Notes under the pieces: generated by a model | The model's database searches: none | What the model saw: only the letters and a program-made list of their open reading frames with translations | What the model was told of the DNA's origin: nothing | Position numbers and translations under genes: made by a program | NCBI GenBank assembly: GCA_028284155.1 | Contig: JANQSF010000079.1 | Location: 172,530-236,529, forward strand | Direction of reading: 5' to 3' | DNA: 64,000 bases | Origin: Phycisphaeraceae bacterium | GTDB lineage: Bacteria; Planctomycetota; Phycisphaerae; Phycisphaerales; Phycisphaeraceae | Part shown: positions 33,501 through 41,634 of the stretch, one piece after another | Layout: each line of letters starts with the position of its first letter | Numbering within the stretch: the first letter of the stretch is position 1

Positions 33501-33965
33501 CCCGTAGAGAATCTCACGCTTGTCCGCCTTGCCGTCACCGTCGGTGTCCGCCAGTTTCCAGATGTGTGGGATCGACCAGACAATGGCTTCCTTGCCGCGA
33601 TTCATCGGTTGCACACCGATAGGAATATTGAGCTTGTCGACAAATCGCGTGACCGTGTTCGCCCGGCCATCAGCGCCGAAATCCGACAGGACGGTCAACC
33701 CGTCACGCGCTTGGTCGGCATCCTTCGCGGCGAATGGGTATTCCACCGAATGGGTCACCCACAATCGCCCACGCCGGTCAAAGTTCAGATTCATCGGCTT
33801 CTGAATCGCAGGCTCCGACGCGACCAGTTGAATCTCAAACCCGGGCGGCAACTTGAACATCTTGACTTGTTGAGCGGGCGTAAGCGGTTCAGTAGGAGCG
33901 ACGAGCGGCGCGGCCTGCGCAGAAAGCGCGGAAAGCATGACGACGACTGAGGCGAACGTATTCAT
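30552..33965 (-). CDS. PVC-type dehydrogenase/HEAT/cytochrome c secreted protein
   Basis: A 1137-residue exported protein with a signal peptide ending near residue 18 (LSAQA). The N-terminal 400 residues form the PVC-type dehydrogenase propeller (FKLPPGFEIQLVASEP opening, DTDGDGKADKRE loop, NPFGLCFDPNGDIFTADCH, and VDIQWGPDGALYIADFYN). Residues about 430-700 are helical, HEAT-like. Residues about 700-850 look like a carbohydrate-binding beta sandwich (RACADGKRVVFID, VDGKEVARQV, AYAWIGVARFEP), followed by more HEAT-like helices. A C-terminal haem-c domain carries CAACH from Cys1017 with IAPALDGIANRGPDRLIEDIL and DPNRNVDQVF, the usual end of these proteins. It is expected to oxidise a sugar or alcohol in the periplasm with internal electron transfer to haem; substrate unknown. 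ATG 33965 leads straight into the leader. Confidence 0.88.
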   Translation of the reverse strand: MNTFASVVVMLSALSAQAAPLVAPTEPLTPAQQVKMFKLPPGFEIQLVASEPAIQKPMNLNFDRRGRLWVTHSVEYPFAAKDADQARDGLTVLSDFGADGRANTVTRFVDKLNIPIGVQPMNRGKEAIVWSIPHIWKLADTDGDGKADKREILYGPFGIDDTHGNQNAFTLGLDGWVYACHGFRNHSRIKLGGTGDVVLELQSGNTYRFKPDGSAIEQYTHGQVNPFGLCFDPNGDIFTADCHSKPVTLLLRGGYYPSFGKPHDGLGFAPPTTNDGHGSTGIAGIAYVQGKTFPKEYTNCLYVGNPITNKIHRDGLTQSGSTYRVEKPVDFLTCDDPWFRPVDIQWGPDGALYIADFYNCIIGHYEVPLNHPRRDRSRGRIWRVVYTGQNGKAKLSTRTAFTQLTTTVLFDELRSDNHICRELATRELIQRGQEGDATVKAFTEVVTHRHPFDTPVPPHKGMRPDLIAWRAKGVWLNERLGLLDAKRMQRLAADAASVRLQLIKALSERKAWDSATAEVVRNSLLGTDAIVQRYAADALARHPDQANIEPLLKAWSGVASADTFLIHTIRMSLREQLRALPTNAKLKDITLDAANLNRLVNIALAVPTEQAAWFTFEYLRTNQVEPAFERRCMEHVAQHLPADRVDDIVVLVQKRLAGDVAGQWSMFEAMQTGLDKRGVKPEVESAMGRWLNTLTPQLLRKDAQPMWRHHAMTPGGASPWGLRERACADGKRVVFIDSIVNGEQLTGVLRSRPFVVPKALSFFMCGHNGYPGKSPPPVNHIRLVVDGKEVARQVPPRHDTARKYTWNLSAHAGKQGVIEIVDADHANAYAWIGVARFEPAVVSVLGLSAASRAGQTVAVLDRVGQYRVKSLVPQLREQILDSKAKPDIRLAAVNSLRRMADFDKPVIKAIVEAIRAAPARRQLRFANALCESAVSASALLQAIEEGKASPRLLDDEGLKQRFARVATESMQARARELLRRVPPLDNGLAKAIVHRRANYVKARPNIANGRLIFNKHCAACHRIDDNGATIAPALDGIANRGPDRLIEDILDPNRNVDQVFRMQVIAKKDGDVVMGFGVRAEGQSVVMSDTQGKAVRIAKSEVESQRPSKHSPMPGNYVDLMRESDFYDLLGFLLADR

Positions 33966-34247
33966 GTTCTGTACCGATTGGCTGGTACAAGTATGTTACC
34001 ACGGCTGGTTGAAGCAACAATCCTTCAGCCTTGTTGAGAAGCCAAGGCTGGCGGCCGACTTGACTCTGTCAATACCGGCAAGTGCTGAAGGCGAAGGCCA
34101 ACTTGATGGTGGCGACAGTTTTCTTATGCAAGTCGGCGTAGACGCCGCTGGGCAAGCGACAGGCCAATCGCCCTATATTCGTTCACTTCGGTAGCCGCAA
34201 GGCGAATGTCTCGCCGGTCACCACATGCGTGACACGTTGGGGTACAC
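33966..34247. other. Intergenic region
   Basis: A 282-bp gap between two same-strand (minus) genes. No convincing promoter, terminator or small gene was seen. A short GTCAC...GTGAC inverted pair near 34217-34233, just after the upstream gene ends, is too short to call a terminator. Confidence 0.4.
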
Positions 34248-37200
34248 CTACGGCGAAACCGCCTCCAATCCAACCCCACTGATCACGGCCGGCAGGTCGC
34301 CGATCGGCGCAAGCTCGATCAGCAGCGACTTGTCTTTAGCCGTCACGGTAAACGTCTTGGTCACGCCGACCATCGAGCCTTCCGCCTCCTTCGCAACGTC
34401 CAGCCCCTGCAACACGCGCTTGCCCTGGATCGACACGTCGAACCGCCGCTGACCCGGGTCCAACGGTTCCGGTTCAAGGAAGTGCAATGTCACGCGGTAG
34501 GTCTTGCCCTGCTCACATCCGATTGAAACGGAACGCACCCCCTTGAACCCCGACGACGCGATCCACGGTGTCCGGGCGTCGAAAACCTCCGACGAGTGAA
34601 AACGAAAGACCTCCGGCGTCGCCGGTTGCGTCGTCACCGCCACCTTGTCCGATGACCCGCCGACGACCGGGTGCTCGACCCACAGCGTCCCGTCGGCTGC
34701 GCGGCGGTCGCCCGGCGCACCGAAGTTCACGCCCACCCGCCCGTCGCGGAACCGCGCGCCGTACGTCCAGACGTCAGCCTCGGGCATGTGGATCAGCGCC
34801 AAAGACGTCTGATTCTGGTACGCACAATTGCAGGTGCGCGTGTAGTCGGGCGCGCTCAACACGCCGTTGGCCACGATCAGGTTGTTCGTGCAACTCGACC
34901 GGAAGCCGCCGATGTTGCCCGTGCCGCCGTCACCGGTCAGGTCGTAGAAGCCGGCCGCGCCGGACCGGAACGTGATCAGGTGCTCGCTGCCGATCGCCGT
35001 GTTGCATCCGTACATCCGTTTGTACGACCAGCCGGTAGGCTTGCCGGTCTTGACGTCCAGTGCGAACCCGCCGCCGCCGTTGGTCAATACCTGGTCGCGC
35101 CACAACAAGCACGGGCCACCGTACGACACGTCTTTGTTGTGCCAGAGCACTTCGCCGTCGCGGCCACGGAAGGCGGCCATGCCCCGGTCCGTCTCGTCCT
35201 TGGCGCGGTCGCGGTAGGCGCTGCCGGCCTGCAACACCAGGTCGTGGTCGGCCGAATAGCTCAGGAACGTGCCGAACACCGCCTCGGTCTCCCGCCAGGC
35301 GACGCGGCCGTCCGCAAGATTGAGCGCGTAGAGCACCGGCTCGCGCGTCGTGTCGATGCCGCGCCGTCGCAGCGCGTTGAGTTGCGCATCGGTGAGGCTG
35401 TCGATGCAGAACACCTTGTCCGGACCGATGGCGATGTTGTTGTGCCGGAAGTTGTATCGAGCATCGCGCGTCCAGAGCAGTTGACCCGTCTGTCGATTGA
35501 ACACCGCCAATCGCCGACTGCCCGACGCATAGCGCGCCATCGGCAGCCCGGCCGTCGGCCCTGTCCGCGTCAGGCGAGAGGGCGCGGGCTTCGGCTCAGC
35601 CTTGTCGGGCTTGGCCGTCGGCGCGGCCTTGCCATTCGGCCGGCGCGCCACCAGGTACGGGTCGAGCGTGAAGTCGCTGCTGGCCGCGCTGACATTGTGC
35701 CCCTCGATCGCCAACACGTTCCGCCCCGGCCGAACCAACGCGGCCCCATCCTTGATCACGATGTACGCGTGGCCGTTTGCTTCGTGGCTGGTGATCCGCG
35801 ACGCCTTGCCGCCCCGCCCCGCGCCGACGCCGACGCGCAACACTTCCTTGCCGTTCAGGTACGCGATGAAAGCGTCGTCGTAGTTAATCACAAGCCCCAA
35901 TTCGGACGACCCCGCGACGGCCTTGCCGTCAAACGCGCAGCGGGCATAGACGCGCGTGAATCGGTTGCGCATGTTCAATTGCGTGCGGTCGTCGCCATCG
36001 CCGTACCCGAAGCCGGCCGCGCCGACCTTCCACGACCCGTCGTCGAACGCAGGCGAGGCCCAGTCGTCTTTCGGGTCGGCGCCCGCAAGGTACCGCCACT
36101 TCGCGTTGGGCTTGATGACCGGGACCGTGTCGCGCGGCATGACCACGACCTGGCGCGGCGACGACGCCTTCTGCGACGTGATCTTGACCGGCGACGACGT
36201 CGCGATCAGGTAGTCGCCCGACACGCTGACGTGACCCCAGTACGGCGCCGGTTGGCCAGGCTTCGCCTCAAGGGTAAACCGTTGTTTCAAATCGCCCGTC
36301 GCGGATTCGAGTTCGAGGATCTCTGTGCCGTAGACGGCGTAGATACGGTCGGGCAACGAGACGTAGTTGCTGCCGATCTCACCCGCGCCCGCGAAGTGAG
36401 CGGTCGTGTCGTAATACTTGCCGAAGTCCTTGAGCGTCTTCTCCCACAGCACGCGTCCGGTGTAGACGTCGACGGCGCGCAACATGTCGGGCCCCTCGAT
36501 AAATAGCCTGCCGCCGGCGACCTGCGGCGACGGCCCGTGCCCGTGACGCGGCAGGATGCCCTCGTGCGACGGTCCGCCAAACCACAGCAGACCCAGCGGC
36601 GTCTTGACCTGTTTGTCTTTCGACACCACCGTCTGCGCGGCGTTTGCGTATTGATGCGTCCAGTCGTCGGTGTCCGGCAACGCGCCTTTGCGGACGAGCA
36701 CCGTCAACCCGTCTTCCGACTCGATGACTGCGTTCTCACACTTGGCCCGCGTAACCGAGCGGGCCAGCGCCGCGCGCTGCTTGTCATCCAACACGAAACA
36801 CGCCCGGCCGCCGTAAGGCCGCAACACGTCGAACATCCTGCGAACGGTCGACTCGTCATCAGCGATGCGTTGCGCCACGGCCGAATCCTCGGACGTGACC
36901 AGGCTCGCGAAGTAAGGCGGCAGCACAACATCCCGCTCATCGTCCACGATCGCCGCGACCCGCTGACCGTAAACACCCGAGTCCATCATCCGCCGACGCA
37001 ACCGATCGACCTTATCCGCGTCCGGTTCGACAACGATCAGGTGCAACTCGGACTGCAGCACGAGTTCGTCGATCAGTCGGCCGGAGCCGACGCCGAACAC
37101 AAGCACGAACGCGTCCCTCGGCGCGTGCTGGTTCTCGGCCTGTTCGATCAGGTCGGCCGCGAGCGTCTTGAAACGATCGTCCTTCGACTCGATCGCGACC

Positions 37201-38525
37201 TTCGACAGCGCATGGGTCGTCGGCTCCGTCTTGTCAGCGCCGAAGCAATGCAGCCGGCCGTCCAACGTCACGACGAACAGCCGATTGTCCGCCGCCAGCA
37301 TCGTCCAGACGCGGCCGTCCATTTTGGCCGACCAGGTCGGCGACGACTTGGCCGCGTCACCGTTCAGGTCGTACGCAGCCACGGCGTTGTCGCCGCCGAC
37401 GTATAGCGTCGAACCGGCCTTGATGTAGACGGGGTCCGACGGCCTGTCGTTCAATCTGACCTTGCGCTTCAGCGGCGCGTCGATCGTCTTGATCTTCTGT
37501 TGTTTGCCGCGCCGGTCACGCACTGTTTTTTCCGTGATGCGCAGGTCGCCGCTGTAGATCGAGAGGTCGCTGCCGTCGGCCGTCACGACGGTCTTGTCAT
37601 CCATCACAACCGGGTGGCGCAATCCCGCGACGCTCTTGCCGTCCGACGCGACATAGCCCTGCCCGTTGACCCAATAGCAACCGCCATGGGCTGATACCGC
37701 GTGGCCGCCGTGCCGCTTGTCGTACTCGAAGTGCCGCAGCCGACCGTTCTCCAAGTCGTATACCGCCGGAGTGGACCGCCCGCCCGGCACGACCAGATTG
37801 TCGCCAACGATCGCGAGGTGACCCTGCGGGACGACGCTGGCAAACGACGGCGCGCCGTGGGGCTGCACGGTGTAGTTCGTCCCATCCCCACTGTTCGTCC
37901 ACCGGTAAGCGCCGAACTGCACGTCGATGCAATGAACAAAGATGCCCATGAACGGCCAAATGCTGGCCGCGAAGTAAACATGCCGGCCGTGCGACACCGG
38001 CCCGCCCCGCGCCGGCCAACTTGAGATCAATCGGCCGTTGCCGATCCCGCGCCGCGTCGTCGCGCAGCCCTTGAGCTTCCAGTCCAACGCACCGGTCGCG
38101 GCGTCCACACAATAAAGCAACCCGTCGTCGCTGGTGAACAGAACACGCCCGTCGCGCGCCAGCGGCGCGAACCGCACTGGCCCCTCGGCAAAGAAGCGCC
38201 ACAACGCCCGCCCCGTCCGCGTGTCGTAGGCGGTCACGCTGTCGGTCGACGACGACGGGACAAAGATGCGCGTACCCACCACGACCGGCTGCGGCGCGAG
38301 GTCGAATTGCAGCTTCTGCTGACTCTTAGGCCAGGCTGGGGCCGCGGCTGGGAGTTGACGGACCCACTGCAAATGTAGCGTCGCCGGCAGCGCGTGCGGG
38401 CTCGACCCGCTGCGCTGTGCGTCGTACCGCCACATTGGCCAATCGCCGGCTCGAGACGACCCCGGGGCTGCGATCAGGCCGAACGAGACCACGACCCAAA
38501 CTATCAGAGCGTGAATGCGTTTCAT
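34248..38525 (-). CDS. Secreted PQQ-type beta-propeller protein with inserted methyltransferase-like and malectin-like domains
   Basis: A 1425-residue exported protein with signal peptide 1-26 (AAPGSSRAGDWPMWRYD follows). Propeller blades of the PQQ/BamB type fill residues about 30-430 (TRTGRALWRF, VDAATGALDWKLKG). At about 450-620 a Rossmann fold interrupts them: FVLVFGVGSGRLIDEL resembles SAM motif I, LIVVEPDADKVDRLRRRM the second strand, and ARVLRPYGG-like FDVLRPYGGRACFVLDD the post-motif. The propeller then resumes (VDVYTGRVLWEKTLKD), with a galactose-binding-like insert at about 790-960 (INYDDAFIAYLNGKEVLRV), more blades, and a malectin-like C-terminus (about 1300-1425; VTLHFLEPE, RRFDVSIQGKRV). 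Exported SAM-dependent methylation would be surprising, so the insert may be catalytically idle. Function unknown; carbohydrate-linked by its malectin-like end. Confidence 0.82.
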   Translation of the reverse strand: MKRIHALIVWVVVSFGLIAAPGSSRAGDWPMWRYDAQRSGSSPHALPATLHLQWVRQLPAAAPAWPKSQQKLQFDLAPQPVVVGTRIFVPSSSTDSVTAYDTRTGRALWRFFAEGPVRFAPLARDGRVLFTSDDGLLYCVDAATGALDWKLKGCATTRRGIGNGRLISSWPARGGPVSHGRHVYFAASIWPFMGIFVHCIDVQFGAYRWTNSGDGTNYTVQPHGAPSFASVVPQGHLAIVGDNLVVPGGRSTPAVYDLENGRLRHFEYDKRHGGHAVSAHGGCYWVNGQGYVASDGKSVAGLRHPVVMDDKTVVTADGSDLSIYSGDLRITEKTVRDRRGKQQKIKTIDAPLKRKVRLNDRPSDPVYIKAGSTLYVGGDNAVAAYDLNGDAAKSSPTWSAKMDGRVWTMLAADNRLFVVTLDGRLHCFGADKTEPTTHALSKVAIESKDDRFKTLAADLIEQAENQHAPRDAFVLVFGVGSGRLIDELVLQSELHLIVVEPDADKVDRLRRRMMDSGVYGQRVAAIVDDERDVVLPPYFASLVTSEDSAVAQRIADDESTVRRMFDVLRPYGGRACFVLDDKQRAALARSVTRAKCENAVIESEDGLTVLVRKGALPDTDDWTHQYANAAQTVVSKDKQVKTPLGLLWFGGPSHEGILPRHGHGPSPQVAGGRLFIEGPDMLRAVDVYTGRVLWEKTLKDFGKYYDTTAHFAGAGEIGSNYVSLPDRIYAVYGTEILELESATGDLKQRFTLEAKPGQPAPYWGHVSVSGDYLIATSSPVKITSQKASSPRQVVVMPRDTVPVIKPNAKWRYLAGADPKDDWASPAFDDGSWKVGAAGFGYGDGDDRTQLNMRNRFTRVYARCAFDGKAVAGSSELGLVINYDDAFIAYLNGKEVLRVGVGAGRGGKASRITSHEANGHAYIVIKDGAALVRPGRNVLAIEGHNVSAASSDFTLDPYLVARRPNGKAAPTAKPDKAEPKPAPSRLTRTGPTAGLPMARYASGSRRLAVFNRQTGQLLWTRDARYNFRHNNIAIGPDKVFCIDSLTDAQLNALRRRGIDTTREPVLYALNLADGRVAWRETEAVFGTFLSYSADHDLVLQAGSAYRDRAKDETDRGMAAFRGRDGEVLWHNKDVSYGGPCLLWRDQVLTNGGGGFALDVKTGKPTGWSYKRMYGCNTAIGSEHLITFRSGAAGFYDLTGDGGTGNIGGFRSSCTNNLIVANGVLSAPDYTRTCNCAYQNQTSLALIHMPEADVWTYGARFRDGRVGVNFGAPGDRRAADGTLWVEHPVVGGSSDKVAVTTQPATPEVFRFHSSEVFDARTPWIASSGFKGVRSVSIGCEQGKTYRVTLHFLEPEPLDPGQRRFDVSIQGKRVLQGLDVAKEAEGSMVGVTKTFTVTAKDKSLLIELAPIGDLPAVISGVGLEAVSP

Positions 38526-38943
38526 GAGATTGCCACTCGCCTCTTGTGTCGGTGTACCGTGTCATTCACAAGCATCGTCGAGTTCGACACATTGTAACCC
38601 AAGCGTGATCGTGCCATCGATCAATCGTAAGTCGGACATCGCTTAGACAAAGACCCGGACGGTACGGTAATGCTTTTTCTGAGTATCTGACTCCTCGTCC
38701 ACATGAAGAACAGAAACACAACCCGGGAGCCGAGTACCACATACCAGGTTGTAAGTCTCCGGTCGCCATCACTGTCATCGACCAGGTCATTGCGCTTCTG
38801 CCTTACCCAATTGACTCGACGTGGAGGAGCGCGGGAGCATCCAGTGCACGCCGCCTTTGGACGATGGCCGATTCATTGCGCCCGAGTAAGAAGCTGGAAC
38901 GGTCAGCGGTGCTGCCTTGGCAGAGTTCTGAACCCATGCGGAC
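38526..38943. other. Intergenic region
   Basis: A 418-bp gap upstream of the PQQ-propeller gene and downstream of the pectate lyase gene, both on the minus strand. It should contain the propeller gene's promoter; a TACAAT on the minus strand near 38596-38601 is a weak candidate without a matching -35. Frames across it have no recognisable content. Confidence 0.4.
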
Positions 38944-40311
38944 TCAACGATCTGGCAAGCCCCTGCGAGTTGATTCGCCGCCCAGGCTCGCCCGAATCAA
39001 CTGGTTCGCACGCTCGTGGCAGTACCTTTCGAGGTGGCTGTATCCGGTCGCTGACAGCCTGCGTGAATCCGATGGGTCCGTCGGATCCAACCCGTGGATC
39101 TTCTCCCACTGGTCGGGGATGCCGTCGTTGTCCGAGTCCTTCTGGCCGGGCCGTGCTCGCAGAGCGGCCCGGTCTGCCTCCATGTCCGGCTGATAGCCCT
39201 GCTTCCCCGTGCCCGTTCGTGTCTCGCGCACCATCCGCGCACTGGTGGCGTCATGGGGCAGGGCGCCGGCTCCACGCAGCACCAACTCGTATGCCTCTTC
39301 AGCCGTGATGTCGGTCTTGAGATTCAGGTCGCCGAGTTTGCCAAGATCTTCCACGGGTGGTCCAGGCGTCCCATCGCGCTTCTTGGAGACGCACCCGCGC
39401 ACCGCGATCACGTTGCTGCGGACGGGGACGGGGCGCTTGCGCCGATCCGGTCCCAGCTTGAAGTAGCAGTGGGCGATCTTCAGGCCTTCCCCCGCAGCAC
39501 CCCAGGTCTGCTGCGAATTGGAGTAGTTGTAGACAACGTTGTACACGGCTTCGACATAAGACCCCTTGCCGGCCAGCGGGTTGCGCTTGCTGTGGTGCGC
39601 GAACAGGCAATGGTGGATCGAAACGTTCCGGGCTTTGGAGTAGAGGCCGCCGTAGTTGTGCCATTGCCCGTTATTCTCGAAGTAGTCGCTGTGAGCCTTC
39701 TCCTTGCGGGACTCATCGAGCCCCGTCCACTGGATCGTCACGTTGTCCACGTCGCTTGCCGAGATCGTTTCATCACACGCGCCCGCGAAGCTGCAGTGAT
39801 CGACAATCACATCCCGGGCGTGCCAGATGAGCAGGCCGTCCGGGTCGTTCCGTGTGTGGACGCGTGTGCCCCGAAACCTGAGGAATCTCATGACGACCTG
39901 CTCTGCGCCGTCACGGATGACGAAGCTGCGGTAATTGTAAATCGCGATGCCCCCCGGCGAAGTCTCGCCGGCGATCGTCACATGATCGTTGTCTGCTCTG
40001 ATGGTGAAGCTGATTTCATTGCGGCAGTCGATCACGCCGCTGACGTCGAACACGATGGTCCGCGGCTCCTTGACTTCGTTCAAAGCCCAAGCGAAGCTTC
40101 CCGGTCCTCGTCTGTTGAGATTGGTGACGTGAACGATGCGTCCGCCTCGTCCCCCCTTTGTGTGCGAACCAAATCCTTCCGCACCCGGAAAAGCGGCGAG
40201 GCGCCGCTCCGCGCCGACAGCGGCCGTTCCCGCCAACAGGCACACGGCGATGACCGTCAGCATCGCAGAGCCAGTGTGATTCCAGCCTAAATGCGTCGAA
40301 CGTTTTTGCAT
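38944..40311 (-). CDS. Pectate lyase-like secreted right-handed beta-helix protein
   Basis: A 455-residue exported protein. The ATG at 40311 follows AAGGA with a 6-nt gap and gives signal peptide TVIAVCLLAGTAAVGA; longer open frames upstream lack both. The mature protein begins AFPGAEGFGSHTKGGRGG, the standard opening of polysaccharide lyase family 1-like proteins of planctomycetes, then a beta-helix with VIDCRNEISF, DHVTIAGETSPGG, VIRDGAEQVVMRFLRF, VIVDHCSFAGACDE and NVSIHHCLFAHHSKRNPL. A C-terminal DSDNDGIPDQWEKIHGLDP segment is a calcium-binding thrombospondin-3-like linker. It should cleave pectate-like uronic acid polymers by beta-elimination in the periplasm or outside the cell; the true substrate could be another uronate polymer. 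It is divergent from the ThuA-like gene. Confidence 0.88.
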   Translation of the reverse strand: MQKRSTHLGWNHTGSAMLTVIAVCLLAGTAAVGAERRLAAFPGAEGFGSHTKGGRGGRIVHVTNLNRRGPGSFAWALNEVKEPRTIVFDVSGVIDCRNEISFTIRADNDHVTIAGETSPGGIAIYNYRSFVIRDGAEQVVMRFLRFRGTRVHTRNDPDGLLIWHARDVIVDHCSFAGACDETISASDVDNVTIQWTGLDESRKEKAHSDYFENNGQWHNYGGLYSKARNVSIHHCLFAHHSKRNPLAGKGSYVEAVYNVVYNYSNSQQTWGAAGEGLKIAHCYFKLGPDRRKRPVPVRSNVIAVRGCVSKKRDGTPGPPVEDLGKLGDLNLKTDITAEEAYELVLRGAGALPHDATSARMVRETRTGTGKQGYQPDMEADRAALRARPGQKDSDNDGIPDQWEKIHGLDPTDPSDSRRLSATGYSHLERYCHERANQLIRASLGGESTRRGLPDR

Positions 40312-40317
40312 GTAGTA

Positions 40318-40322
40318 TCCTT
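40318..40322 (-). promoter_or_regulatory. Ribosome binding site deciding the pectate lyase start
   Basis: AAGGA on the minus strand, 6 nt before ATG 40311. It lies inside the codons that would follow the alternative ATG at 40326, which makes 40311 the better start. Confidence 0.6.
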
Positions 40323-40504
40323 GCATGGTTCTAGCTTGATTCGGCCGGCCAATCACCGGACCAAGGACGCCATGAAGCACGTCGCCAAACTCGCATGAAT
40401 GCTCAAATCTCGCAGCGGCAGGCCAGACGCAGAGTGGCCATGACGACATTCTAACGGCGGATGTCAAATTGGAACTGTTGCTGGCCCTGAACGTCAAAAC
40501 TCCA

Positions 40505-41242
40505 ATGCCACACTTCCGACCCATATGCACGGCCATTGTCCTTTTCACATTGGTGTGGACTACGCTCACTGCCTTGGCGGCCGAGCACAGGCCTGCCGAA
40601 CCAACTGAAGCGAAGCGGCCACCTATCAGGGTGGTCGTCATTGGCCCGGACCACCCGATCGATCGGCTGCGCAAACTCGGCTTTGACGTACGAATGGCGC
40701 ACTGGAAGACGGTCGAACCCAACGAACTGGAAGGCGTTGATGTGCTCTACCTGTCCACCGACTGGGCATACACTGCGGCGCAACTAGAACAATTGAACTC
40801 AAAAGCCAATCAGTTCCACGCATTTGTCAAGCGCGGCGGCGGGCTTATCGTGGGTCAACCCAACCCGTACTCGGTAACTGGCCAGGTCTGTACGCCCGCG
40901 CTGTTACCTTATCCCGTCACATTTCATTACTGGTACGACAAGCGTCAACCAAGCCGCGAAACTGTCTCTCACGAGCATTTCATCACCGAAGATGTCGCGG
41001 TAGACAACCTGCCCTTTCCAGCCGATACGATTCGCAGTATTGACCCGCGCTACAAAGCGCTGGCCAGGCAGACATCGACACGGCGCATCTCACTGGCGGT
41101 CTGCGAGTTCGGCCAAGGCAGGGTCGTCATTCACACTGGCCCGGACGGCTACAACAGCCCGTACCCGACAGGCGACGAGGTGTTCAAGCGAATGGTGGTA
41201 TGGGCCGCGGGTCGTGAACCGGATCGGAATCGGCAGCGGTGA
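40505..41242 (+). CDS. Secreted ThuA/glutamine-amidotransferase-like domain protein
   Basis: A 245-residue protein with signal peptide at 1-26 (TAIVLFTLVWTTLTALAA). The fold is ThuA-like: IRVVVIGPDHP, LGFDVRMAHWKTV, VDVLYLSTDW, a FVKRGGGLIVGQPNPYS elbow without a cysteine nucleophile, and a GQGRVVIHTGPDGYN strand near the end. ATG 40505 is chosen because the leader follows at once; the open frame begins 12 codons upstream. It is divergent from the pectate lyase (193-bp shared upstream region) and could be co-regulated with it. A role in sugar metabolism is inferred from the ThuA family only. Confidence 0.68.
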   Translation: MPHFRPICTAIVLFTLVWTTLTALAAEHRPAEPTEAKRPPIRVVVIGPDHPIDRLRKLGFDVRMAHWKTVEPNELEGVDVLYLSTDWAYTAAQLEQLNSKANQFHAFVKRGGGLIVGQPNPYSVTGQVCTPALLPYPVTFHYWYDKRQPSRETVSHEHFITEDVAVDNLPFPADTIRSIDPRYKALARQTSTRRISLAVCEFGQGRVVIHTGPDGYNSPYPTGDEVFKRMVVWAAGREPDRNRQR

Positions 41243-41634
41243 GTCCTTCGACTGTCTGCAATCCACTCCGCTGCGAATCCGGCCTCGCTCTCCACACAGT
41301 CAGCCGCACACGGCAAACGCAATCGCAGCGTCGCTGACGGTTCACGCGTCACAATTCACGGTCGAGTCTCAAAGAGGCCCATGGCTTTCAGGAAGCAGTC
41401 ATTTCACGGACAATCGCCATTGGCGCGTCCGGGGCGGGCCTTGGAACTCCGCCTGTTGCATTGGGGGACAGGCAACGAGGAGATCTACACATCGATACCG
41501 AGGCCGATCGCGAGTCAGCGCTCGGCGCTGTTTGGTGAGTCAATTCGCCATTAAACCCATCTCGCCGAACGCCACGTCAAGACGTGTCGATTGGCGTAGT
41601 GCTGGCGGAACAGTTGTACTGCGCACCAGGCCGT
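41243..41634. other. Intergenic region between convergent genes
   Basis: A 392-bp gap between the ThuA-like stop and the stop of the SASA esterase on the other strand. It contains a 57-codon open frame at 41381-41554 (plus) without recognisable motifs. No hairpin with a T-run was found. Confidence 0.4.

Noticed and set aside
34671..36506. Long plus-strand open frame (611 codons) opposite the PQQ-propeller gene
   Set aside because: It mirrors the codon structure of the minus-strand gene in GC-rich DNA, is Arg/Val/Ala rich and has no domain motif, while the minus strand has a signal peptide and clear propeller repeats.
39094..40290. 398-codon plus-strand frame opposite the pectate lyase
   Set aside because: Antisense shadow; the minus strand carries a complete beta-helix lyase with leader and ribosome binding site.
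41381..41554. 57-codon plus-strand frame between convergent genes, preceded by AGAGG
   Set aside because: Length, lack of motifs and position after a gene end are not enough to call it; it could be a remnant, but nothing supports that.
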